Below are positions 26,910-35,419 of a DNA stretch of 64,000 nt, piece by piece. The position numbers were made by a program, and so were the translations under genes. The notes below the pieces were generated by a model. That model worked only from the letters and a program-made list of their open reading frames with translations, was not told where the DNA came from and searched no databases. The stretch is from Akkermansia sp. GTDB taxonomy: Bacteria > Verrucomicrobiota > Verrucomicrobiia > Verrucomicrobiales > Akkermansiaceae. Where the stretch lies: the NCBI GenBank assembly GCA_017477935.1, contig JAFVIC010000065.1:62001-126000 (forward strand), written 5' to 3'. The stretch's first letter is position 1, and each line of letters starts with the position of its first letter.

Positions 26910-28109
26910 ATGAAATCGCGCATGGATGAGTTCGCAGAATGGGGCACCGAAGTGGTGTTCGGGCGGGCGCATGGTTTTCGTGCGTGGCTGATGAAGTGCG
27001 CCCTCCGGTTTGCGAGCTTTTTCTTCTATTTTCTGATTAAGGCGCGCCTGTTTCTGTTCCGGCGCCGCCTGAAAACGGTACGTTATCTGGGTACTTTTGT
27101 GGTAAGCGTGGGTAACATCACGGCCGGCGGCACCGGCAAAACCCCCGTGGTGGAGCTACTGTCGCGCACACTGGCTGAGCGTGGCCGCAAATGCGCCATT
27201 CTGACACGCGGCTATAAAAGCGAGCCGCTCGATGAACCGCAGGAATGGTTCGACGCTCACGGTAACCCCGTGCACAATCTACCCAAAATTGCCAGCGATG
27301 GCGTAACGCGTTACCTGAGCCCCCTCTATGCCGGTGACGAACCGTTCATGCTGGCCCGCAATCTCGATGGCGTAGCTGTTCTGGTAGATAAAGACCGTGT
27401 GAAATCCGGCATATTCGCCATCGAACAGCTGGGGCGGAACACCCTCATACTCGATGACGGCATGCAGTACCTCAAACTCAAACACGAAATTGACATCGTG
27501 CTTGTGGACTGCGGGTTCCCCTTCGGCACCGGTTCCCTGCTGCCGCGCGGTACGATGCGCGAACCACGCTCCAGCCTGGCACGCGCCAGCTACATCATAC
27601 TGACCAAGAGCGGCGGCAAACCTCAGGGCGAGCTTATCTCCACCATCCGCAAGTACAACAAAACAGCCGATATCGTCGTCACCAACCACGGGCCTTCCTA
27701 CCTCGAAAACATCTTTACCGGCGAGCGCAAACCCCTCTCCTTCCTCAAAGATAAATACGTGGCCTGCATGAGCGGTATCGCCCGCCCCGAGAGTTTCGAA
27801 GGCTTGGTGGAAGAACTCGGTGCTCACGTTGAAATCCGCCGCCGTTACCCCGACCACTACTGGTTCGACCAGGCGGACCTTGAAACCTTTGTCGAGCGCT
27901 GCGCTGACCGCGCAATGGATATCATTGTCACCACGGAAAAAGACGCCGTACGATTCCTCAAACCCGGTGAGATGGAAGTACCTATCTACTTCCTGCGCAT
28001 TCAGATTGACATTGAACAGGGGCAGGAATACTGGGATCGCATGATTGACCGCATTTGCGGCCTGGCAGAGCCCCAGCCTACCCCCCAGTGGAGTAACAAT
28101 GTGCTCTGA
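26910..28109 (+). CDS. lpxK: Tetraacyldisaccharide 4'-kinase LpxK
   Basis: A 399-residue inner-membrane kinase that phosphorylates the 4' position of the lipid A precursor. An N-terminal membrane-associated segment (about 30-50) precedes the Walker A-like P-loop [15 protein letters not shown] (GGTGKT 73-78). A cluster around [15 protein letters not shown] and [12 protein letters not shown] follows, as in the family. ATG 26910 fits the leaderless promoter; the earlier in-frame ATG at 26874 overlaps the -35 box and is rejected. With waaA nearby, it indicates lipid A-Kdo synthesis. Confidence 0.94.
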   Translation: MKSRMDEFAEWGTEVVFGRAHGFRAWLMKCALRFASFFFYFLIKARLFLFRRRLKTVRYLGTFVVSVGNITAGGTGKTPVVELLSRTLAERGRKCAILTRGYKSEPLDEPQEWFDAHGNPVHNLPKIASDGVTRYLSPLYAGDEPFMLARNLDGVAVLVDKDRVKSGIFAIEQLGRNTLILDDGMQYLKLKHEIDIVLVDCGFPFGTGSLLPRGTMREPRSSLARASYIILTKSGGKPQGELISTIRKYNKTADIVVTNHGPSYLENIFTGERKPLSFLKDKYVACMSGIARPESFEGLVEELGAHVEIRRRYPDHYWFDQADLETFVERCADRAMDIIVTTEKDAVRFLKPGEMEVPIYFLRIQIDIEQGQEYWDRMIDRICGLAEPQPTPQWSNNVL

Positions 28110-28154
28110 GTGATATTGCCGCCGCAAACAGCTTATTTTTACATATTTTCCTGC

Positions 28155-28183
28155 TTGCCAAAGCATGCAACACCTGATAGAAT
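28155..28183 (+). promoter_or_regulatory. Promoter upstream of the secreted polybasic-tail protein gene
   Basis: TTGCCA (28155-28160) and TAGAAT (28178-28183) are separated by 17 bp. The -10 box ends 13 bases before the ATG at 28197, so the leader would be only about 6 bases. Confidence 0.65.
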
Positions 28184-28196
28184 AAGGATTGTGCTC

Positions 28197-29087
28197 ATGA
28201 AACCTCTCTCCTTCATCACAGCCTTGTTGGCAACAGTTGCACCGGTGTGTACAGCTGCAGGAACAGATATTGTCCCCCCGGCTCTGCAGAATTTCCCCGG
28301 TAATGGCATGCGCCTGAACGGCGAGTCCGTCACCCTGACCCCGACGGCGGAGTTCATCGACATGCAGAAGAACCTGACCACCAAACTGCAGCAACTTTCG
28401 TTGGAAAAGAAACTCGAGTTCTTGAAAAACTACAGCTCCACCACGCTGATAAGCTACACAACGGACTTCTGGCCGGACCCCGCAGACTACGAAAAATATA
28501 AGGCCGAGTGGAAAAAAATAGCCGTTACCCCCGTGCAGAAAGTACAAGTCGGCATCTACAACCGCGGGAACAATGAGTGGTCCCTGCACGGTATAGCAGT
28601 CAACACTTTCGCGAACAAAGTCACACCGCTGACCATCTGCAGCCTGGTTTACAGAGCCGACAGCAATGTGTGGATTTCAGCAAACGGCGAGCTCACCCCC
28701 ACCGAAATCACCACCACGTCAGACAACGTCTACGGCGCACGTAAGGGTACAGCCTGGGTGCTCAAAAAAGAGGATGCCCTCTCCCGCATCAGCGAGACGC
28801 TGACCATCACCCGCCGCACCAACGGCGAATACCTGTACCTTACCTACGATTTCAGCGAGCGCACCCCGGGCGATGGCACCATGCTGGCTCAGGGGAGCTA
28901 TGTGCTGCGCTTCCGTATAGGGCCGCCTGCGCCCGACCCTGAGTCGCAGGCCCCGCAAGCGGAACCCGCCACACCGCAAGCCCCCGCCCCGGAGACGATA
29001 AAAGCTGAGCAACCCCGGGAAAAAGCAAAGAGCAGCGATGAGCCGCGCCGCAAAAAGCGCAGGAACCGCCGCCGGCGCAGAAATTAA
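28197..29087 (+). CDS. Secreted protein of unknown function with a polybasic C-terminal tail
   Basis: A 296-residue protein with a signal peptide (MKPLSFITALLATVAPVCTA). A folded region of about 210 residues contains a beta-rich stretch (VQVGIYNRGNNEWSLHG, LYLTYDFSERTPGDG). It ends in a Pro/Ala/Glu linker (about 240-275) and a tail of almost pure Arg/Lys (PRRKKRRNRRRRRN). I do not recognise the family. Its place between lpxK and rsmD-waaA suggests an envelope role. A polybasic tail could contact lipid A or other anionic polymers, but that is inference. Confidence 0.75.
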   Translation: MKPLSFITALLATVAPVCTAAGTDIVPPALQNFPGNGMRLNGESVTLTPTAEFIDMQKNLTTKLQQLSLEKKLEFLKNYSSTTLISYTTDFWPDPADYEKYKAEWKKIAVTPVQKVQVGIYNRGNNEWSLHGIAVNTFANKVTPLTICSLVYRADSNVWISANGELTPTEITTTSDNVYGARKGTAWVLKKEDALSRISETLTITRRTNGEYLYLTYDFSERTPGDGTMLAQGSYVLRFRIGPPAPDPESQAPQAEPATPQAPAPETIKAEQPREKAKSSDEPRRKKRRNRRRRRN

Positions 29088-29109
29088 ACACCCCGGCACT
29101 AACTGATTT

Positions 29110-29673
29110 ATGAGAATTATAGCAGGCAAGGCCAAAGGCTACAACATCAAAGTACCACAGGGTGAAGTGCGCCCCACGCAGGATCGTGTGCGCGAGGCTC
29201 TCTTCAACATTATCGGCCCTATCATCGAGGGAGCCCGAGTGCTCGACCTTTACTGCGGCTCCGGCTCCGTGGGGCTGGAGGCACTCAGCCGCGGCGCAGC
29301 CTCGGCGCGCATGGTGGACGCCGCGCGTCAATCCTGTGCCATGGCCCGCACCAATCTGGAGAAAAGTAAGCTGGTGGGGGGCAGCGTGGTGCAGAGTGAC
29401 TGCCTGCAATTTGTGAAACGCGATGCCGGCAAATACGACATTATATTTGCCGACCCGCCGTACGCCAAGGCCATAGGCGACCGTGACATGATAGCGGAGC
29501 TGATGACCGACCGTCTGCACGAGCTGCTGGCAGATGATGGCTACTTCATCGCCGAGGCTCAGCTGGGCTACGGCGTGGGTGATATCCACACGCGAGAGTT
29601 CCCGGGCTGGCAGCTCATCGATGAGCGCACCTACGGCAAAAACACCATTCTCTTCTACCGCAAAGACGCATGA
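29110..29673 (+). CDS. rsmD: 16S rRNA (guanine966-N2)-methyltransferase RsmD
   Basis: A 187-residue RsmD-family methyltransferase. Signatures are MRIIAGKAKGYNI and RPTQDRVREALFNI at the N terminus, the SAM-binding VLDLYCGSGSVGLEALSRGA, and the catalytic DPPY motif (FADPPYAKA). It methylates G966 of 16S rRNA in the 30S subunit. The length is normal. It lies 22 bp after the previous stop, and the waaA start overlaps its own stop by 4 bases. Confidence 0.95.
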   Translation: MRIIAGKAKGYNIKVPQGEVRPTQDRVREALFNIIGPIIEGARVLDLYCGSGSVGLEALSRGAASARMVDAARQSCAMARTNLEKSKLVGGSVVQSDCLQFVKRDAGKYDIIFADPPYAKAIGDRDMIAELMTDRLHELLADDGYFIAEAQLGYGVGDIHTREFPGWQLIDERTYGKNTILFYRKDA

Positions 29674-30947
29674 AACGCTTTATTTTTCTACTGATTTACA
29701 ATCTGTTGCTACCGGTATTCCTCATTCTCTCCATACCGGGCTACCTCGTTAAAATGAAGAAGCGCGGCGGCTTCGGCACCGGGCTGCGCGAGCGATTCGG
29801 GCTTTACAAGGTGCCGGCATCGGCCGAACCCAAAGGCGGTTTGTATGTACATGCCGTCAGTGTGGGTGAGGTGTTTATCGCGCTCAAGTTCATCCGCGAG
29901 TGGGTGAAAACCCACCCTGAACCTGTCGTGCTGGCCACCAGCACCGCCACCGGCCACCAGGTTGTGAGAGATGCCGCCCTGCCCGGCGTGCGAGCTCTCT
30001 ATTCCCCGCTGGATGTGCCCGGGCTTTCCGGTCGCTGCCTGCGGCGCTTTCAGCCCAAAGCCGTGGTGCTCATTGAGGCTGAGTTATGGCCGAACTTTGC
30101 GGAAGCCTGCCACCGCATGCGCATACCCATGCTCATGCTCAACGCACGCCTGAGCCCCCGCAGCGAAGGGCGCTACCGCAAGGTACGCGGTATCACCTCC
30201 CTGCTTTTCTCTCGCCTGACCGCACTGGGTGCGCAGAATGCCAACGATAAAGGGCGATTCGGCGGTATCGGGGTGAATGAGGATATCATCACCGTGACCG
30301 GCAGTATTAAGTTCGACGTGCTGGGAGATACGCCCGCCGAACCTCGTGCCGAATTCCGCGAACTGCTCACCAACATCTCCGGCGGCAAGCCCGTGGTACT
30401 GGCTGCAAGTACCCATGCCGGGGAGGAGTCACTCATTGCCACCGCCATTCGCCGGGCCGGGGCATTCCCCCTCATCGTGCCCCGCCACGCAGAGCGCCGC
30501 GCCGATGTGGTGAAAGACCTCACGGCCGCCGGCTTCACCCCCGTGCTGCGCACGGCAGGCACCCTGCCCACCCCCCTGCCCGAGAACCTCTGCTACGTGG
30601 CCGACACCACCGGCGAGCTGCGCGACTGGACGGCACTGGTCGATGTTGCCGTCATCGGCAAGAGTTACCTGGCCCGCGGCGGTCAGAACCCGGTGGAGGC
30701 CATTGCGGCGCGCGTACCTGTTGTCTTCGGCCCCGACATGACCAACTTCGCCGACCTCGTTACCCTGCTGAATGGCGAGAACAGTGTCTGGCAATGTGAA
30801 AAAGAACAACTGGCCGATACCCTCAGCCGAGTGCTCACCGACAAGGCAGAAGCCACCGCCCGCTGCGAGCGCGCTTACAATGCCCTACATGTGCACTCCG
30901 GCGCCACGGCCAGGAGCGTAAGCCTGGTCGAATCTCAATACCAATAA
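29670..30947 (+). CDS. waaA: 3-deoxy-D-manno-octulosonic acid (Kdo) transferase
   Basis: A 425-residue inner-membrane GT30 enzyme that adds Kdo to the lipid A precursor. An N-terminal membrane anchor (FIFLLIYNLLLPVFLILSI) precedes the family GGFGTGLRERFGLY motif and the catalytic-base region HAVSVGEV (Glu67). The GT-B fold continues with VLIEAELWPNF, VTGSIKFD, ASTHAGEE, VPRHAERR, GKSYLARGGQNPVE and VVFGPDMTNF. The start overlaps the rsmD stop by 4 bases. With lpxK it shows a Kdo-lipid A envelope. Confidence 0.95.
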   Translation: MKRFIFLLIYNLLLPVFLILSIPGYLVKMKKRGGFGTGLRERFGLYKVPASAEPKGGLYVHAVSVGEVFIALKFIREWVKTHPEPVVLATSTATGHQVVRDAALPGVRALYSPLDVPGLSGRCLRRFQPKAVVLIEAELWPNFAEACHRMRIPMLMLNARLSPRSEGRYRKVRGITSLLFSRLTALGAQNANDKGRFGGIGVNEDIITVTGSIKFDVLGDTPAEPRAEFRELLTNISGGKPVVLAASTHAGEESLIATAIRRAGAFPLIVPRHAERRADVVKDLTAAGFTPVLRTAGTLPTPLPENLCYVADTTGELRDWTALVDVAVIGKSYLARGGQNPVEAIAARVPVVFGPDMTNFADLVTLLNGENSVWQCEKEQLADTLSRVLTDKAEATARCERAYNALHVHSGATARSVSLVESQYQ

Positions 30948-30953
30948 CAGCAC

Positions 30954-32141
30954 ATGAATACCCCAACTACCCTCATAACACTCGCCGCCCTCCCGGCCAT
31001 CATCGCCCCGGCATGGGCCTGCCCCTATTGCAACAAGTACGAACCGGAAAATACCACTATTGACTGGAGTGGTGATGTCGTGGTGCACGGGAGCGATGCC
31101 GTCATACACCTGCTCCAACCACTCGTGAGCGGCACCGTACGAGCCGCGGGGGAAAATGCTGACGGATTTCCGGAAGACTGTCTCTTTATGGTTCTGGAAG
31201 GCTTTGAAGACGAGCCACCCGACATCTATAGAACACCCGGCGGTGAACTGCTGCTGCAGATACCGGAAAATCACGAAAAAGAATGTCTGGCACGCCTCTC
31301 GCGAGGTCTGAACAGACTGACGGAGAACGGCCGTTTGCGAACGGTTCACATGAGTGAACTGGAAACCGTGCTCCGTGAAGAACTGGTGTATGAGCAGCTC
31401 CCCTTGCAGGAAGTCGTTATCATCGCCCCGCCGGAATTGGCAACAGCGGCCGGAGAACTGACCAAACTTTTACCCAACTTCATAGCAGGTACGGTCAGGG
31501 GCGGGACCGAAGCCGACACAGGCACGAAAATACGGCTCAGCACACACCGAGCCCCCGCGCAGGCAACCTGTTCAGCAAAAGAGCGCTGCATCACGTTCAA
31601 GCTCAACCCCGGCAACGATATTGCCTGCAATCTGAGTGGTTTTCTGCAAGCATTCAAAGAGATTAAAGATGAAGAACAAGCACAGCTCAGCACCGTGAGC
31701 GAACGCAGATTGAACCGCCATTTACACGAAGCATGCCGTACACGCACTATCGACTGGCAACACATCGCCCTGCCTGCTGAACTGGGAGAGGAGGTCGCAG
31801 AGTGGTTCCGCAGGCACACCCATGCCAAGGTTGAATTCTACCATGAGAGCTCATCTGTGGAATACACGCGCCACAGCTTGAAAGTTACCCTGCGCTACGG
31901 CGGCAGCGGGGAATTCAACCACACCCTGATGACAGCCCGAGCCGGCATCGTCCCGGAACTGCACCTGAGCATCGCCTACAAACACGAAGATTCCCCGCTG
32001 AGCGACACGAAATACCGCCGCACCACCGCTCTGCAACTGCTGGAGTGGCTAAGCCCCCTCATGAAAGATGGCAAACTGCCCCCCATCAGCGTCGAGGAAC
32101 TGCAGCGCCATATCCGCAAGGTTAAGCGCCCTGTGCGATAA
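30954..32141 (+). CDS. Secreted protein of unknown function
   Basis: A 395-residue protein with a signal peptide (MNTPTTLITLAALPAIIAPAWA). Just after cleavage comes CPYCNKYEP, a CxxC-type motif. The remainder is mixed alpha/beta without a family I recognise. A stretch near residue 145 (VVIIAPPELATAAGELTKLLPNF) looks like a strand-helix unit. It lies 6 bp after waaA, so it is probably co-transcribed. The N-terminal Cys pair could bind metal or act in redox, but nothing else supports that. It is convergent with gluQ. Confidence 0.72.
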   Translation: MNTPTTLITLAALPAIIAPAWACPYCNKYEPENTTIDWSGDVVVHGSDAVIHLLQPLVSGTVRAAGENADGFPEDCLFMVLEGFEDEPPDIYRTPGGELLLQIPENHEKECLARLSRGLNRLTENGRLRTVHMSELETVLREELVYEQLPLQEVVIIAPPELATAAGELTKLLPNFIAGTVRGGTEADTGTKIRLSTHRAPAQATCSAKERCITFKLNPGNDIACNLSGFLQAFKEIKDEEQAQLSTVSERRLNRHLHEACRTRTIDWQHIALPAELGEEVAEWFRRHTHAKVEFYHESSSVEYTRHSLKVTLRYGGSGEFNHTLMTARAGIVPELHLSIAYKHEDSPLSDTKYRRTTALQLLEWLSPLMKDGKLPPISVEELQRHIRKVKRPVR

Positions 32142-32165
32142 CAACAATCATAACAACTTTCGCCT

Positions 32166-33041
32166 TCACACTTGCCATATTCCCCCGTTGGCGAGAGCAG
32201 CGGTGAGGGAATCCCGCACGGCCCGGGGGGTATAACCGGCTGCGCGTAGAGAAGCCAGTGAGCGGGCACCATCTCGCTTGGCGAGGCGCTTGCCTGAGTT
32301 GTCGCGCAGCAGACCATGGTGGGCATACAGGGGCACGGGCAGTCGCAGCACCGCCTGCAAGGCACGGTGAATGTGCGTGGCGTCGAATAAGTCTTCCCCG
32401 CGCGTGACGTGAGTCACGCCCTGCGCGGCGTCATCCACCACGACCGCGAGGTGATAGCTGGCCGGCATTTCTTTGCGGGCCAGCACCACATCGCCGTATT
32501 CAGTCGGCACACTGCGCTGAGTGCCACGGTGCAAATCCACCCACTCAGGGCAGCCAATCAGGTCTTGCACGCGCTGCATGTCAATTCGCCAGGCATGGGC
32601 ATCTCCACGAGCGAGGCGCTCAGCGACCACATCCGGCGGCAGGTTACGGCAGGTACCGGGGTACAGGTAGCCCAGGCTGCTGTGCGGGGCTCGGCCCATC
32701 TCAGCAATCTGAGCCTTGATTTCGCTGCGAGTGCAGAAACAAGGGTACAGCAATCCGGCCGTGCGCAGTTGCTCCAGCGCGGCGCCGTATACCCCGAAGC
32801 GCTCACTCTGCACCATCACCTCACCGTCAAAGTGCAACCCCAGCCACGCCAGGTCCTCGTACATCAGCTCCACCCACTCCCGGCTGCGAGAGCGGGTTAC
32901 ATCGATATCCTCTATGCGCAACAGGCAGCGCCCACCCTGTTCATCCGCCAGGCGGCGGGCCTGCGCCGCGGCCAGCAAATGCCCCACGTGCAGCGGACCG
33001 CTGGGCGTGGGGGCAAAGCGTGTGACAACCGGGGCTGCCAT
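32166..33041 (-). CDS. gluQ: Glutamyl-Q tRNA(Asp) synthetase
   Basis: A 291-residue, truncated glutamyl-tRNA synthetase-like enzyme. It activates glutamate and attaches it to the queuosine base at position 34 of tRNA(Asp). The N-terminal HIGH-type motif is APTPSGPLHVGHLLAA, followed by RIEDIDVTRS. A zinc site is CFCTR...YPGTC, and the KMSKS-type motif is GKRLAKRDGARS near the C terminus. The anticodon-binding domain of full GluRS is absent, as expected. This fits an organism that makes queuosine (queF and queC at 48.3-49.4 kb). It starts 7 bp after the 632-residue protein gene in one minus-strand operon. Confidence 0.93.
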   Translation of the reverse strand: MAAPVVTRFAPTPSGPLHVGHLLAAAQARRLADEQGGRCLLRIEDIDVTRSRSREWVELMYEDLAWLGLHFDGEVMVQSERFGVYGAALEQLRTAGLLYPCFCTRSEIKAQIAEMGRAPHSSLGYLYPGTCRNLPPDVVAERLARGDAHAWRIDMQRVQDLIGCPEWVDLHRGTQRSVPTEYGDVVLARKEMPASYHLAVVVDDAAQGVTHVTRGEDLFDATHIHRALQAVLRLPVPLYAHHGLLRDNSGKRLAKRDGARSLASLRAAGYTPRAVRDSLTAALANGGIWQV

Positions 33042-33048
33042 GGTGGGG

Positions 33049-34947
33049 TTAATAGGTCGCGCTGATAATGATTTTCGTCATGCGCTCAATCCCATCCTGC
33101 GCCATTGTCGATTTCGGGAAGAAACAACGCGCGCGGAAGTAGCACGAAAGAGCTGAACCATACTCCGCGCGCTTCTCGCAATCTTCGGCACGGGTCAGAG
33201 CCTGCACAAAATCATGTGCCTGAGCCGCATATTGACCATAGGCATCGGTGAACACCTTATCAGCCGAATAGCGTTCATCCTTTTTCATGAGCAGGGTCAT
33301 CTGTTCATACGCCAGGCAGGGACCGACGGTGCGGTCCGTCTCGGAACCGGTCTTCAGAGAGGCCAGCATGATATCAGTGGCGCCCACAAACTCCACCACT
33401 TCGGTGTATTGTTTCTTCAACTCATTATCAGCTGCCACCACCTGAAAACGCTCGCGCTCGTTGTAGATGTTGCGGAATTCCTTGCGCGCCAGCAAGCGGC
33501 GGAACTCTTCCATAACCGGCTCAAAGGCATCCACCCGTGCTATCTCCTGCTCGCCCTTATCGAGGTTCGGGTTGCGGGGCCAGATGACGGCAGCCTCTGT
33601 AGCCAGACGGCGGAATTCTTCATCATTACCGGCCTCGAAAGCCTTTCGGGCCGAGCGCAGCGCGAAGTTGCTCTGGCGCTTTCGCGCACTGGTGTAGGAG
33701 AGCAGCGTCGAGTCATCGAAATCCACGTCCATCTTCTTCATCTCAGCGGCGATGGCCTCCACACCATCGTAATCACGAGCGTTGAGCGTGGTGAGGGCTC
33801 GCTTACGCAACTGCCAGTAGGCATCGATTCGCTTTCTGTGCTCAGCGGGGAATGACACCACACTCTGCATGTAATCCCCCACGGCCACAGCGGCGATAAG
33901 TCGGTTGGTAGCCACGCCAAGCTTATTCTGAGCAAGTGCTCCGTATACGGCATCCATACTCTTATCAACTTCACTGCGAAGGTTGGAAGCCATGGTATCG
34001 ACCGCGTTAATGCTGGGCGGCACGCCGGAAATACCGGTAAAGAGTTTGTAGGCGTCGGAGTCCTTGTCGAGATTCATGGTGACATCGCCATCGCGGAAGA
34101 TGTGGCGGTACACGCGTGCACCGATAACGGCGTGATCATAACGACGCTGCAGCAAGAACCAGACGGCCAAGCCCTGGTAATTGAGCCTGGCGACGGCAAG
34201 AGAGGCCTGACTGGCAGCGTTATTCGCCCCCTGCTGGGTCTTCTTCTCGGCAATCTTGGTAGTATTGGCCGCGATGAGGAACGTGTTATTCATACCGACA
34301 TTGCCGGTATTGGGGTTTTTAATATCACCGGCCGCGCCACCACCTTTCCCTCTGCTCGTATTGCGATTATTGAGCTTATTCGTCTTGTCGATAAGCTGGT
34401 CAATCTCGGCATCAAGCTCTGCAGTGGCTTTATCTCGGCGACGGTTAGCGCGCAGGGCATCCAACGCACTGACAATGGCACTGGCAAGAGCGCCCCCCTG
34501 ATCGCCATCGGCGGGGTAATCGGAGAGTTTGTAGAGCCCCATACCGATTTTCACGAGTGTCTTGCTGCCGATTTTGGAGCCACTGCCGCTGTGGCGCTCC
34601 GTGTAATCAAGAATCTGCTGCAATTGCTTGCGGTAAAGGCGGGCCTGTTCGGAATCATCAGGCTCCTGAGTGAGAAACTTCTCAAAGCGCTCGCGCACCA
34701 GAGCATTGTTGCCCACATCGAACTTGGCACCGCCGTAAGAAACGGTATCACTCGACGGGTCGAGTAAGGGGAGTTCCATGCCGAATACCTGCGGGGGCGG
34801 AGTCTCGCCTATACGCATAGGGTCATTATTCTGCACCCCATTCTGGGTCTGGGCACTACGCCCGCTGGCATCGAAACTATCGGGCATCTGCCCGGTGGCG
34901 GTCATCAACACCAGGGGTAACAGGGAAAAGTACTGAAGCGTTTTCAT
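33049..34947 (-). CDS. Large secreted helical protein of unknown function
   Basis: A 632-residue protein with a signal peptide (MKTLQYFSLLPLVLMTATG). The mature part is mostly alpha-helical with repeat-like helices rich in Ala, Lys and Glu. It has a Gly/Asn-rich, probably disordered segment near 195-225 (NTSRGKGGGAAGDIKNP), and tetratricopeptide-like helices may occur in the last 250 residues (YGSALSCYFRARCFFPKS). I do not recognise the family. The preceding 146-residue membrane protein gene overlaps it by 4 bases if ATG 34950 is used; ATG 34947 is equally possible. Coupling suggests that the two act together in the envelope. Confidence 0.75.
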   Translation of the reverse strand: MKTLQYFSLLPLVLMTATGQMPDSFDASGRSAQTQNGVQNNDPMRIGETPPPQVFGMELPLLDPSSDTVSYGGAKFDVGNNALVRERFEKFLTQEPDDSEQARLYRKQLQQILDYTERHSGSGSKIGSKTLVKIGMGLYKLSDYPADGDQGGALASAIVSALDALRANRRRDKATAELDAEIDQLIDKTNKLNNRNTSRGKGGGAAGDIKNPNTGNVGMNNTFLIAANTTKIAEKKTQQGANNAASQASLAVARLNYQGLAVWFLLQRRYDHAVIGARVYRHIFRDGDVTMNLDKDSDAYKLFTGISGVPPSINAVDTMASNLRSEVDKSMDAVYGALAQNKLGVATNRLIAAVAVGDYMQSVVSFPAEHRKRIDAYWQLRKRALTTLNARDYDGVEAIAAEMKKMDVDFDDSTLLSYTSARKRQSNFALRSARKAFEAGNDEEFRRLATEAAVIWPRNPNLDKGEQEIARVDAFEPVMEEFRRLLARKEFRNIYNERERFQVVAADNELKKQYTEVVEFVGATDIMLASLKTGSETDRTVGPCLAYEQMTLLMKKDERYSADKVFTDAYGQYAAQAHDFVQALTRAEDCEKRAEYGSALSCYFRARCFFPKSTMAQDGIERMTKIIISATY

Positions 34948-35387
34948 CACTTGGTCTTTACATCGTTAACAATCAATACACCCTTGACCTCGTTGCCGGC
35001 GGAATCTCGCCCGGTACGGCACGAAACATCGAATATGAACTTGTCACCGCGCGTGATATTCACGCCCGATGGGGGAGTACCCAGCAGCAGCAGGGGCAGC
35101 AATTCGTTCCTGTTGCCGCGTATCGAGACTGCCACCATGCGGTTGCTACCGTGCGTTTCTATGCTCTCCACCTTACCTTCAAGCACATAGCGATTGCCTA
35201 CCGAGGCGAAACGGGAGCCGTCTTCGCGATAGCGTGATATGTTGAAAGGTTCGGGCTCGACGCTGCGTGCCTTGGGTTTAAAGAACAGCATGCCGGCCAA
35301 TACCACGACCAATATACCCAGCACGCCGATAATAATGGGCATGCTGTTCACTTTTCTGTTGCGCCCGCGGCGCGAACTTCTAGCCAT
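34947..35387 (-). CDS. Small single-pass membrane protein of unknown function
   Basis: A 146-residue protein. A short basic cytosolic N terminus (RSSRRGRNRKVNS) leads into one membrane helix (PIIIGVLGILVVVLAGMLFF). A periplasmic beta-rich domain of about 105 residues follows (RYVLEGKVESIETHG, GDKFIFDVSCRTG), which resembles an OB-like or small beta-barrel fold by pattern only. Its stop overlaps the start of the downstream 632-residue secreted protein gene, and the ABC transporter gene ends 32 bp upstream. The family is not recognised. Confidence 0.72.
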   Translation of the reverse strand: MARSSRRGRNRKVNSMPIIIGVLGILVVVLAGMLFFKPKARSVEPEPFNISRYREDGSRFASVGNRYVLEGKVESIETHGSNRMVAVSIRGNRNELLPLLLLGTPPSGVNITRGDKFIFDVSCRTGRDSAGNEVKGVLIVNDVKTK

Positions 35388-35419
35388 AGGAATTCGATAT
35401 CAGGTTAAATTGTTAAACT

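Noticed and set aside
27279-28589. 436-codon minus-strand ORF opposite lpxK and the next gene
   Set aside because: Antisense to lpxK with its P-loop and promoter; no motif of its own.
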